64,000 bases of DNA from Bacteroidia bacterium (GCA_018401705.1 JAGYKL010000002.1:181229-245228), one strand, 5' to 3'. Numbered from the stretch's first letter, positions 46,101-55,600 are shown. The notes: generated by a model from the sequence alone, not told the origin. Made by a program: numbers and translations.

Positions 46101-49100
46101 CACAATGGCGCCGGCGGCAGGTTCTTGCGTTGTTCCGCTGCGGCTGGTAATTTCTTTTTTGACATTAATTTTAACCCGGTGCGCCTTTTCATACACCATG
46201 AAAGTTCCAATGTTCACAGGTATAGCCGAGGCACTTATATTCACATAAAACGTATCCGGGAAATACTGTTCCGACATTGGAATAACAATAACTCTGGTGT
46301 TAGAGCCCGTTGCCGGAGCATTCATACTAAAACGCGAAGCCAAATCAAACATGCCCTGCATTTGATTTTGAAACAAGATTTGACCGGCGCCGGAAAAGGA
46401 ACCTCCGCTTATTGCAATTGCATTTCCGGCTGAAGGATTGTCAGGTGTAAGTGCTTGGTTAATAATGGCAAAAGCATCTGACGATAATAAACTGGTCAAT
46501 GGTGGAACCTGCTCCTGAACCGACTTCAACAAAGGGTTGTTGTATCCCGACTTCAGAGAAGACATTTCGGTCATTTGAAAAGGTCCGTCACCAATTTGAA
46601 TCAAGGCAGACACCGGTTCATCATTTTCATTGCGAACGAAACCGAAAACCTCAGCTGCTCCGGTCATCAATACTTCCTGAAAATCGTATCGTTGTCCTCG
46701 CTTAAGCGGTTGAATATAGTCCTGATCTACGGTTGGATTTGCCTTATCTACCGGTAGGTATTTAATCGGATAACCACTTTTACTAAGCATCATGCGACGA
46801 TAAGGATTGACCACGCCCATCGAAGGGACCACGCTCATGCTCACGTTTTGAAAGCGCTGATAACCATTCTCATCGGTCTTGCCGGTTTTAAATCCTTTGT
46901 AGGCATATTGCCCTGAACCATTCCTATCGTATTCAAGCATATACACATTCACATCTTCGAGAGGGGCCGTTTGAATATTGCTTTTGGTTATGGTGCGCAA
47001 TAACACCTCCGGTGGAAGCGGCTCCAGTTTCACCTGCATTTTATGAACTTCAGGTCTGAAATTATAGGACGTGATGCGGTTTGCAGGTAAGTTTTCCTGA
47101 CTCGCAGAGGCAGAAAAGCTTCCCCAGGTGCCTCCATAATTCATGTATTGAGTCAGTGGAAGAAGGACTTCAAAGAAATGACGGTCGTTGTCGGTACCCC
47201 ATTTGTTTTTAACCAAGTTGGTAAAGAGCACCTTGCCCTGTGAGGTAGAAATTTGTTCTGAAGTGAGCCTGAGTTGGGAGGGTTTATTGTAATCCTGATT
47301 CCAGCCTATGTAGTATGGAGTGTTGCCGTTTACATGAAACAACTGCTCAGGTTGCACATCCATGCCTTCGTGAAGCGGGAAATTCTCGGGGCGGTTTTGC
47401 CAGAAACTTTTTAAACGGGCTGCTTTAACCGTATAACCGCTAATGGGCGAACCCGGTGCCAGTAGGCACTCGTCGCCATTCGCTCCACCTGCTTGCAGCG
47501 TAATTTCTGCATCGTAACTATTAACAACGGTGCTTACTGGCGGCAGATTAAGATTTTCGCCAGGCTGGGCAAAAATGAAAACATCCGGGCTAATAAAACG
47601 ATCGTCGTTGATTTTAATCCTGATCACTTTGAAGAGATAATAGACCTTGTAAGGCGTATATTCTATCATGTCGCCATATGTCATATACATTTCAGGAGAA
47701 GAAGGTCCTCCAGGCGAATTCTGATTGAGATTTTTGTTAATATTATTTAGATTATTAAACAGGTTGTTTCCGGCATTTTGCAAAAGACCTGATTGTGTTC
47801 CCCAGCCCGAATTTCCTTGCAACATGCTGTTGCCAATAAGCCCCTGAGACGGGTCCGACAGTACATCTCCCGGTGTTACAACTTGTTCTATTGGGTTAGA
47901 AACCATGTCGAGAGGATTCACCCATTGTTGGCTTTCTTTCGGAGGCTCCGGAGCGAGGAATTTAGCTCCCAATAAATTTAATGGTCCCTGATGCAGTAAG
48001 CCGGTATTTTCGGCCAAGTCAAACATGAATGTAAAATTGCCATCATCATCAGTGAATGCGGTGCCCAACAATTCGGAACTGTTTGGCCTGAGTAATGATG
48101 CAGAAGACCCCGACATGCCTGCAGTTTCTGCAGCGTGAGTTAATTGCGGGTCAATGTGGTTACCAAAATTGTTTATTGCAGTTTTATTATAATACATGTC
48201 GCCGCCCGGCACTACCTCAAAGTAGACTTGACTACCTGCATATACTTTCTTAACTGCAACATATTCGAGGTACGCAGAAACACTGGTGTTACGAAGTGGC
48301 TCAGATTCAACATTTGAATATGTATTGTGATACAGGTATTTAACACCGGGGTCAATGGATATTTTTGATGAATTAGGAAATAAAGCAGGAGGGATATTTT
48401 GTAAGCCAAAAAAAGCAGCAGTTCCATTCGACTGAGCCGAACTCAGGTTTTGGGTCGAAGAGCTTGTTGGATTGGTTACCGGGGAAGAGTTATTCTCGGA
48501 AGGATTTGATGCTCCTGTGCTTAATAAATCTGTGTAAGTCAATGTTTCAGCACCGGTTTGAACGCTGGGGTTGTAAACAGGATTTGACGGGGCGCCCTGG
48601 TTTTCATTGTTATAGTAACGATAAAGCAGTTTACCGCTAACGGTTGTATTGTTGAGATCGAATTCAGGCAGCAGCGTTCCCCCCGACCCTGTTGCCGTTT
48701 CTACAATTACGGGCGTTTGTGTTACATTGGAACCCGCCGGATTAAATAAAAAGGTGCATACTTCACTTCGCCCTTCGTTAAGCACAAGCATTTGGTTTGC
48801 AGCATCTCGCGCACGTACACACCAGGCATAGGTCTTTCCCGCTTTCAGCGGGATGTCGGACGGACGATAAGCATAAGAAGCCGAAACCTGATTAGGAATA
48901 ACTATTGGATTCCCAACATTACCGCTAATTGCAAGCCACATGGCGTCATCGGGAATTTGATTTTCGGTAATTTCAAGAATGTATAAATCGTATAAAAAGA
49001 AACTACCCTGTGAATAAAGCGGTGTCCATGAAAAAACTGGAAAAGAGTTAATTATTTCAGAATTGCATAAAGGATTTATCAAAATGGGTGGAACCGGATA

Positions 49101-49595
49101 AGAAATCTGAAACGTTGTGCAGCCAGATGGACTATCGGCCGAATAAGGCTCTCCGGTTTGAAAATCAACGGCTCGAACGCAAACAGTATACAAACCTTCA
49201 GGCAAAACACCCGAAGCATAAATAACATTTTGCTGCGATTGAGAAAGATTGGTTTCCACATTTGGAGCATCAAGGAAGGATGTAGAGGACCCAGCTGCAG
49301 CTATTTGCAAGGATTGAAAGGGAGCAAGAACGATGGGCGTTCCCGGCTGGTAGTCGGGTTTAGTAAATAGAAATAAGCCATTATCGTTGCCTGTAATGCT
49401 ACCGGTCAATTTTAATTGCATTGTATTGCCGGTGGTGTTATTAAGCTGAATAAGAACCTGGCCTCCGTTGCCGGTGTAATCAGACAAATACGGACTGTAA
49501 GGTGGGGTTATAAGTACGTTTACATTCACCGCGTTTTGTGCAATTAAACGAGCTGTGAAAACGAGCAACAAGAAAATGAGTGTCGATTTTTTCAT
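43095..49595 (-). CDS. Giant exported surface protein of cassette 2 (2166 aa)
   Basis: A signal peptide (residues 1-19, ending LIAQ) is followed by an N-terminal domain paralogous to that of the 26128-32901 protein: VNVLITPPYSPYLSDYTGNGGQ matches its VNVQVNPPYTANYATYF, and GLYTVCVRAVDF matches GEYQICMRAYDY. FnIII-like segments follow to about residue 300. Carboxypeptidase-regulatory-like beta-sandwiches lie near 980 (FGFVRNENDEPVSALIQ) and 1223 (GIVRDASNNQPIPDARV). A long beta-strand-rich region follows (about 1300-2166), ending in a cysteine-containing segment. Unlike the cassette 1 protein it lacks the extra C-terminal Ig-like part. No T9SS sorting domain is seen. It lies 4 bases after the barrel gene. 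Function unknown. Confidence 0.78.
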   Translation of the reverse strand: MKKSTLIFLLLVFTARLIAQNAVNVNVLITPPYSPYLSDYTGNGGQVLIQLNNTTGNTMQLKLTGSITGNDNGLFLFTKPDYQPGTPIVLAPFQSLQIAAAGSSTSFLDAPNVETNLSQSQQNVIYASGVLPEGLYTVCVRAVDFQTGEPYSADSPSGCTTFQISYPVPPILINPLCNSEIINSFPVFSWTPLYSQGSFFLYDLYILEITENQIPDDAMWLAISGNVGNPIVIPNQVSASYAYRPSDIPLKAGKTYAWCVRARDAANQMLVLNEGRSEVCTFLFNPAGSNVTQTPVIVETATGSGGTLLPEFDLNNTTVSGKLLYRYYNNENQGAPSNPVYNPSVQTGAETLTYTDLLSTGASNPSENNSSPVTNPTSSSTQNLSSAQSNGTAAFFGLQNIPPALFPNSSKISIDPGVKYLYHNTYSNVESEPLRNTSVSAYLEYVAVKKVYAGSQVYFEVVPGGDMYYNKTAINNFGNHIDPQLTHAAETAGMSGSSASLLRPNSSELLGTAFTDDDGNFTFMFDLAENTGLLHQGPLNLLGAKFLAPEPPKESQQWVNPLDMVSNPIEQVVTPGDVLSDPSQGLIGNSMLQGNSGWGTQSGLLQNAGNNLFNNLNNINKNLNQNSPGGPSSPEMYMTYGDMIEYTPYKVYYLFKVIRIKINDDRFISPDVFIFAQPGENLNLPPVSTVVNSYDAEITLQAGGANGDECLLAPGSPISGYTVKAARLKSFWQNRPENFPLHEGMDVQPEQLFHVNGNTPYYIGWNQDYNKPSQLRLTSEQISTSQGKVLFTNLVKNKWGTDNDRHFFEVLLPLTQYMNYGGTWGSFSASASQENLPANRITSYNFRPEVHKMQVKLEPLPPEVLLRTITKSNIQTAPLEDVNVYMLEYDRNGSGQYAYKGFKTGKTDENGYQRFQNVSMSVVPSMGVVNPYRRMMLSKSGYPIKYLPVDKANPTVDQDYIQPLKRGQRYDFQEVLMTGAAEVFGFVRNENDEPVSALIQIGDGPFQMTEMSSLKSGYNNPLLKSVQEQVPPLTSLLSSDAFAIINQALTPDNPSAGNAIAISGGSFSGAGQILFQNQMQGMFDLASRFSMNAPATGSNTRVIVIPMSEQYFPDTFYVNISASAIPVNIGTFMVYEKAHRVKINVKKEITSRSGTTQEPAAGAIVQVGDYAGLTDNQGNIAFRFTTPDAFFRFFVSQSTFVPIEEYRNLPVSKAYSNVQYLLKPGMRVNGIVRDASNNQPIPDARVYAQSGITMYGPSLIETTTNANGEYELIGLPRAPTTVFAVKNSTEKSYVGGTFQVVTAMSFVANANINLQALDDILIPNIHGFPLEITRIVEDPGGDYFVSGVLKNIPSNPNFAMFNANQRIRVNNVRVRQGAQTGAGGLPIAVAVSNDIISQESAVRLRLNQVFAADLKGYLQGGFIPRIHVKANQSGQGNLSGMVLTDLESFRFSFDYQGRFYLGRTMMQPVFPVFYSNNTGVEDAEFYLMDLSATAQAKEIEFSIHGFEALADKELSRLKADTFKIATRLYPKLQLAGDIIVDAGFIQVTPENIIISEPGEQLAFNLESWQVKSLQGWSYSIPLGGIVIPSARISTSLADIPVSNLILRPTELIMPESGVDLNNLSLGGGVASLKKYSGVTAILNLDMACSFDLQPHWRFSLYKSGNPSAPACYIQGLPGFASTQKIDIGAFTVFSNNSTLIQPVNQQPVFENLGAFSIQNIINLPDAIDLVGSLHLGIPGMTVPTAVFTFKKPGNQIVRETKAFDVALETTGKVFFNGFTGTQNYVFSNGYFEANGDLYFENEDLFDDKRIALKGKLTKQNNQIVLSIPKLLENESDQAFQYINLEGSNGTKLKIIQGSQSVAGGAWKEMVYTADLIGVTGLPADNRLDYVVAGAIEVDRRDDNSVAIENIDTPLGGLSVVFNWEDVSFTGSLSVDFPITMGTVVLNSGMFEIRFDGTGFYFDFMGNVSLPGLSAFADVNVGVLSGYYPNLPASVLGRHKEIMFLLDVPEHLKNDGIAGIYINANMAPGAANWSVSIPVPLFSIGMGVSAGVDLNFLINFGATEKAMSIEAAAYAKAWAGVQVVVCNLCIGAMAKFIATGKLTFAPNAALDLGACASFTMFGDFCGASFSETIGCTIDMSTNTGLNFAVQWEPCNGSATKKETSCEL

Positions 49596-49599
49596 TGAT

Positions 49600-51297
49600 T
49601 CAGAAATTGAATGAAATACTCAGGTTTACGAATACCTCATTAAAGCTTTGTGATGCAACCGAGTTATTGCTTTGATTAATGATTTGTTGAGCCGAAATGT
49701 TAAAAGAGGGCCATTTAGGAATATTGCCTGAAAAGCCGATTGAATTATTCAGTGTATAACCATTGTCAATTCCATTGAATTGATTGGCAAAATAGGCGCT
49801 TGAATAATTGACTTGAAATTTCCCTTTAGAAATCATTTTTCCAAGAGAAACAGAAGCTCCCCGACCTGCAAATTCGCCAGACTGTGTTTGACTTACAATG
49901 AAGCCGGGAGTGACTCCAAGATTGAACATAGCCGGTAAATACTGCCAGTTGTATGACAAATTAAAATTATAATTTGTGTTGGCTGCTGCGTCACCAATAG
50001 ATGCGCCCAAATTGCTTAGTGCGGAATATCCGGCCATGGGAATAATCGTGTGACTTGATTTTTCCTTTTGAATTATTAATCTGGGAACAAGAGTTAGGCT
50101 GTTATTAACCTGATTAATTCGGGTTGAATCGCTTAAACTTTTAGGTAAGGGGCTTTGAGTAATACCAAAATTGGAATAATTTAATTGAACTCCCCAAACA
50201 GAACTGGGTGTGTAATTCAAATTAAATGCACCAATATTTCTGTAAGATGTTCTCAATCTTTGTTTTTGGAGATTGTCGTTCTGCCGGCCAAAGCTGGCAG
50301 AAAAATTAATTTTATTCTTCAACAATCTCGAATTAAAAGCTCCTGTAAATTGCTGAATATCTGTAAGGAAATAGTAAGCTCCCAAAGAGGTATAATCCAG
50401 TTCAATGCGTTTATAATTGATGGATGGAGAAAAATGCTTGCCGTTCCATTTTAACTGAGATTCACCTGCCAGTCTAACCTGTGAGGTAAGCTGAGGTAAT
50501 AAAATTGAAGAAGCTAACTTTTCAAGAAAGGCATTATCAATTTCTACAGTATCTGACAGTGTATTTCGGGTAATTGCCGAAACGCCCCAATCATTTTTGA
50601 GTATCAGTTTCTTTCCCAGCTTAAGCTGGGATGCAATTGCAAAGACTACATTTTTTCTTGGCTTAACAAGCCAATCCGATTCGATAAAATTTTTAGGAAT
50701 AACATCAAATGCTTTAAAATAAATGATGTCAAAATAATGCTGCTGCTTCCCGAAACCTATTTTTACTGCATAACCATTTCTGTTAAAGGCTTCGGACTCT
50801 TGCTCAATGAGAAAAGTAGAAGGGTCATTAATTCCCCCGATGGGATTAACCTGACGACGCAAACGACCATAAATTGCTCCCAGGCGCAGCCATTTAAATT
50901 GCAAATCGGCTCCAGCTCCAAGAATTCGCTGACCGGCTAAACTATACTGAGAAAACCTAAGAGACGAGGTTCCCAAATAAACGGTTCCGAACTTAAATTT
51001 TGGAGCTATCCCAAATAAATTAAACGGTTGCTGAAAAGCGAATACCTGATTTGAATACATCACCGAAAAAGGCATGCTTACCCCTTTCAAATCTAAGGCA
51101 GGAGCTCCACTAATTGAATACATAAATGGCTGCTGCCTCGGATTAATATTATTTGTCTTGTAGAATTGGGCCGAAAGCGTAAGTCCAGCCGATAACGAAA
51201 GCCATTTATTATTGGGAGCAGAGGTTGAATCCTGCGCAAATAAATTTAGAGATAAGCCCCAGCCAATAATAACTGATATGACTAAATACTGCTTCAT
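49600..51297 (-). CDS. Outer-membrane beta-barrel-like protein of surface cassette 2
   Basis: A 565-residue exported protein. The ATG at 51295-51297 opens the signal peptide MKQYLVISVIIGWGLSLNLFAQ (a TTG lies one codon before). The mature part is a series of amphipathic strands and ends in NLSISFNF; a terminal Phe is typical of outer-membrane barrels. It is paralogous to 24434-26131, sharing the QPFNLFGIAPKFKFGT, RILGAGADLQFKWLRLGAIYGR and YTSLGAYY-type segments (the counterpart has YRSLGAFY). It starts the four-gene operon and has the 17-bp motif 56 bases upstream. I cannot name the family. Confidence 0.74.
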   Translation of the reverse strand: MKQYLVISVIIGWGLSLNLFAQDSTSAPNNKWLSLSAGLTLSAQFYKTNNINPRQQPFMYSISGAPALDLKGVSMPFSVMYSNQVFAFQQPFNLFGIAPKFKFGTVYLGTSSLRFSQYSLAGQRILGAGADLQFKWLRLGAIYGRLRRQVNPIGGINDPSTFLIEQESEAFNRNGYAVKIGFGKQQHYFDIIYFKAFDVIPKNFIESDWLVKPRKNVVFAIASQLKLGKKLILKNDWGVSAITRNTLSDTVEIDNAFLEKLASSILLPQLTSQVRLAGESQLKWNGKHFSPSINYKRIELDYTSLGAYYFLTDIQQFTGAFNSRLLKNKINFSASFGRQNDNLQKQRLRTSYRNIGAFNLNYTPSSVWGVQLNYSNFGITQSPLPKSLSDSTRINQVNNSLTLVPRLIIQKEKSSHTIIPMAGYSALSNLGASIGDAAANTNYNFNLSYNWQYLPAMFNLGVTPGFIVSQTQSGEFAGRGASVSLGKMISKGKFQVNYSSAYFANQFNGIDNGYTLNNSIGFSGNIPKWPSFNISAQQIINQSNNSVASQSFNEVFVNLSISFNF

Positions 51298-51353
51298 CAA
51301 AGAAATAGGTAGCGTTATAAAACAAAACTACTTGAAACAGTATGCTTAATAAA

Positions 51354-51370
51354 TACCACAAAAAGGTGAT
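51354..51370 (-). promoter_or_regulatory. 17-bp motif upstream of surface cassette 2
   Basis: The minus strand reads ATCACCTTTTTGTGGTA, 15/17 identical to the motif before the LuxR-type regulator. It lies 56 bases before the barrel start codon. Confidence 0.5.
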
Positions 51371-51394
51371 ATCGAAAATTTACGATTTAATCAC

Positions 51395-51430
51395 AAAAAA
51401 GGGCTTCAGTAATTTTATTGAAGCCCTTTT
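51395..51430 (-). terminator. Rho-independent terminator
   Basis: GGGCTTCA/TGAAGCCC is an 8-bp stem with a 10-base loop, flanked by TTTTTTG on the minus strand. It ends the 51449-52522 gene and insulates the cassette 2 promoter from it. Confidence 0.9.
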
Positions 51431-51448
51431 GAAATAGACAAGATTGAA

Positions 51449-52522
51449 TTATTTGTTAATCACCACTTTCTGATTTCCAAGGATTTCTCCTTTTGAATTG
51501 GTGATTTTTAGAAAGTAAAATCCAGGTGAAACAGCAGTGACATCAACAAAGTTGGAAACATCAGAATTCATCCCTTTTTCAAGGATAAGCCTACCGTTTA
51601 TATCATACAAACTCATCAAGCTTGCGTCTTTATTGTCAAAAGTGAATTGAAAATAGTCTTGCGCCGGGTTAGGAAAGAGCTTCAAGACCTGATTCTCAGG
51701 AGAAGTGGTTGAGGTAGTAATTTCAGATTCAATGAGGTAACTTATATAAGTGCCTATTCCTCCTTTTCCATCGTCATAAGAACCTGCAGATGCTACAAAA
51801 CCTCCAAAATCTGGCGAAATAAATAGATAATTCAATTCAGGCAATTCTTCTTCAGTAGATTGAAAAACCCAACTTCCATCAATGTAGTGATAGGTTGTGA
51901 TTGAGAAATTATAAATTACTTTAATCATCAAAACATTGTAAGAGTCTGCTGCAATGGTCAATGTACCCCAGCCATCTACCTCATTTAAATCAGTAGTAGT
52001 ATAAATTGATTTAACCGAATCTATTCCATCAAAGCCTAAGAAAAAAGTAAATGAATCTACAGAAGTAGTTGAGAATTCATCTCCATTTTCTAATGGAAGC
52101 TCAAATACAACTTCAGGTTCTTCATAAATTTCTATCTCTTGATTTGTTTCACTTGAAAAAGCAAGGTTGGCGTAAGCTTGAGGAGTTATTCCAAGAAACT
52201 CAAAATAATAGTCTCCATCTATTGTACTCAAAAATTGCTGAACTAGGTTGCATCCGGGAACTGTTTCAGCTCCGGGAACATCTGCAGGGTTTAAATAATT
52301 TATTGTAAGAGTGTCTTCTTCAAGCCCTAAAGCTGGAGGAGTAATGGCCCAATCTTGGTTTTCGCCTGATGTGAAAGAAATAGCAGTGTCGGCTAAAGAG
52401 TAAGTTGTCCTAAAAGTTGTGGTAGAACCAACAGCAGCAACATCAGCTGAAGTAAATATTGGTTGTGAAATTCCGATTGCCGGAATAGATAAGAATAAGA
52501 TTTGCAGGAATTTGTTTTTCAT
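51449..52522 (-). CDS. T9SS-exported protein, paralogue of the cassette 2 terminal gene
   Basis: A 357-residue secreted protein with a short signal peptide (KFLQILFLSIPAIGISQ). A beta-rich domain opens with PIFTSADVAAVGSTTTF, and the C-terminal T9SS type A sorting domain contains LFPNPAQDYFQFTF and SPGFYFLKI. Size, opening motif and layout match the 40127-41194 protein, so the pair brackets cassette 2. It has its own terminator and a 154-base upstream gap with an inverted repeat, so it is probably transcribed alone. Function not recognised. Confidence 0.82.
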   Translation of the reverse strand: MKNKFLQILFLSIPAIGISQPIFTSADVAAVGSTTTFRTTYSLADTAISFTSGENQDWAITPPALGLEEDTLTINYLNPADVPGAETVPGCNLVQQFLSTIDGDYYFEFLGITPQAYANLAFSSETNQEIEIYEEPEVVFELPLENGDEFSTTSVDSFTFFLGFDGIDSVKSIYTTTDLNEVDGWGTLTIAADSYNVLMIKVIYNFSITTYHYIDGSWVFQSTEEELPELNYLFISPDFGGFVASAGSYDDGKGGIGTYISYLIESEITTSTTSPENQVLKLFPNPAQDYFQFTFDNKDASLMSLYDINGRLILEKGMNSDVSNFVDVTAVSPGFYFLKITNSKGEILGNQKVVINK

Positions 52523-52552
52523 AAATAGTTGGGTTTTTGTGGACCGCGCCGG

Positions 52553-52573
52553 CTTGGCAATTTATATGCCAAG
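52553..52573. promoter_or_regulatory. Inverted repeat upstream of the 51449-52522 gene
   Basis: CTTGGCA and TGCCAAG form a perfect 7-bp inverted repeat separated by 7 bases, 30 bases before the start codon. It could be an operator or a leader hairpin. Confidence 0.4.
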
Positions 52574-52623
52574 TAAGTGAGTAAAATTGTGTTGATTTTA
52601 ATATAATCTTAATTTTTAACAAC

Positions 52624-52656
52624 AAAAAAAGCCGGGCCCCGAAAGACCCGACTTTT
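52624..52656 (-). terminator. Rho-independent terminator of the giant repeat gene
   Basis: On the minus strand a GC-rich stem (GTCGGG paired with CCCGGC, one mismatch) is followed by TTTTTTTG. It lies about 20 bases after the stop at 52677. Confidence 0.85.
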
Positions 52657-52676
52657 ACATGAAACTAAAAGATATT

Positions 52677-55600
52677 TTAGTGTGTAATACTTAGCTTCTC
52701 GGTATGGATGCGATTCTTTCCAATCACATTTACAATGTAAATACCGCTCTTAAACTCATTTGTATGAATGACTAATTGTTTGTTCCCAATAATTTGAGTG
52801 AATACTAGTCTGCCTGCAGAATCATGAATACGAAGCACATCGCCTTGAGTTAATCCACCTAACTGCACATAATCACTTGCTGGATTAGGATTCATTGTTA
52901 TAACTGAAGTGCTTGTATTGGCAATACTCACATTGTTTACATTGATACAATTTGATGTATCAGAGCATCCAAACTGAATGTCGGTGATAACCACCTGATA
53001 GAATCCATTCTCTGTTGCAGTAAATGATTGTTGTGTTTCTCCTTCAAATGCAATTTGAGTAACACAATCATACCATTGGTAGGTAAGGCCTCCAGCAGCA
53101 TTGCTTGTTAAGGTACTTCCATTAATGGAAATTGTAATATCTATTCCGCTTCCGGTTAAGAATAAATCAGTACAATCCAGCACACCATCACCGTTTGTAT
53201 CACCTTCTATTTCAGGGTCTGTAATCTGTCCATCGCCATTGATGTCGCCCTCAATTTCAGGAGCAGTTATTTCGCCATCACCATTCACGTCTCCGGCAAT
53301 TTCAGGATCAGTTATCTGACCATCTCCATTTACGTCACCAGCTATTTCAGGGTCAGTAATTTCGCCATCACCGTTCACATCACCGGCAATTTCAGGGTCA
53401 GTTATTTCGCCATCACCATTCACATCACCGGCAATTTCAGGATCAGTAATTTCGCCATCACCATTTACGTCACCAGCTACTTCAGGGTCAGTTATTTCGC
53501 CATCACCGTTCACATCACCGGCAATTTCAGGGTCAGTTATTTCACCATCACCATTTACGTCACCAGCTATTTCAGGGTCAGTAATTTCACCATCACCATT
53601 TACGTCACCAGCTATTTCAGGTTCAGTAATTTCACCATCACCATTTACATCACCAGCAATTTCTGGGTCAGTAATTTCGCCATCACCATTCACATCTCCG
53701 GCTATTTCAGGGTCAGTAATCTGACCATCACCATTAACATCTCCGGCTATTTCAGGTTCAGTAATTTCACCATCTCCATTTACGTCTCCGGCTATTTCAG
53801 GCTCAGTAATTTCACCATCACCATTAACATCTCCGGCTATTTCAGGATCAGTAATTTCACCATCACCATTTACGTCACCAGCTATTTCAGGTTCAGTAAT
53901 TTCACCATCGCCATTTACGTCTCCGGCTATTTCAGGCTCAGTAATTTCACCATCGCCATTCACATCGCCAGCAATTTCGTCGCCATCAATAACTCCGTTG
54001 CCATTGCTATCTCCCGCAATTTCTGGTTCATCAATTTGACCATCACCGTTCACATCGCCTGATATTTCAGGCTCATCAATCTGACCATCACCATTAGTAT
54101 CGCCGGCTATTTCGTTACCATCAATTACGCCATTGCCGCTTGTATCTCCCGCGACTTCTGGAGCGGTAATTTCACCATCACCATTAACATCGCCCGCAAT
54201 TTCAGGTTCAGTAATTTGCCCATCTCCATTTGTATCGCCAGCAACATCAGTAATAATGATATTATATGTTACTATGCTATCGCAACCTGATACAGAAGTA
54301 AATTCCTGCACGTAGCTGCCACTTTCAGTGTAAACCTCATCGTTTGCGGTATAAGACATAAAGCCAACAGCATCAACCGTAGTTGAGATTGTTTCACTTA
54401 TAGTCAACACAAGTGTTAATGTTGAATCACAACCAGCTGCATTTGTAAAGCTCTGTGTATATGTTCCTGATTCTGTGTATGTTTCACCATTAAGAATAAA
54501 ATCGGTACAAGAACCAACTACCAGTGTTTCTGTAGAACTAAGATTTACAGTAAGGTTAAGCGTTACGATACTATCACAACCTGCAATTGTTGTATATGAT
54601 TGAGTGTAAACACCACTTTCGGTAAAAGTTTCATCGTTCCAAACAAATGAATCGCAAGCAATTTGTTCAATACTCACATTTATAGTTGAGTTAATTGTTA
54701 AATCGAGAGTAAGTGTACTATCGCATCCGGCTGCATTTGTAAACAACTGAGTATAAATGCCAGATTCAGTATAAGTTTCACCGTTCAAGCTAAAGCTTCC
54801 GCAAGCTGTTTCTGTAATTGAATTGCTCGAGCTTGAGTTTAACGTTAAGTTTAAAGTAACAACTGAATCACAACCTGCAACAGTTGTTGTTTCGAATGTA
54901 TACGTTCCACTTTCGGAATAAACTGTGCCATTCCATGTATATGAATCACAGGCCGTAACAGTTTCTTCGCCAGAATCACTCTGGTTAATCGTTAGGTTTA
55001 AAGTAACAATTGAGTCGCAATTAGTAACACTAATCGTTTCAAATGTATAAACACCTGATTCGGTATAATCTATACCATTCCAGAAGTAAGTCTCACAAGC
55101 AGAAACAGTTTCAGAGATATTAATAATATCGCTAATTGTTAAATCGAGAGTTGCAACGGAATCGCAACCTGCAGCATTTGTAGTTTCGAAAGTATAAACT
55201 CCACTTTCTGCATACACCGTTCCATTCCAGCTATATTCTACACATGCACCAACAACTTGATTTGAGCTAGTGCTATTGTTAATCGTTAAATCAAGTGTGA
55301 GTGTTGAATCACAACCTACAGCATTGGTAAAGACTTGCGTGTAAATACCTGTTTCGGTGAAGGTTTCACCATTTATTGAATATGAGTCGCAAGCAGTTTC
55401 AGTAAGTAAAGATTCTGAACTTGTGTTGATAGTTAAATTCAATGTTACAACCGAATCACATCCTGCAGTATTCGTGGTTTCGAAAATGTAAGTTCCGCTT
55501 TCTGTGTAAGTATTTTCGTTCCAAACATATGAATCACAGGCAGTCACAGTTTCTTCAGAAGTATTGCTAAAATTAACAGTCAAATTCAAAGTGACAATAG

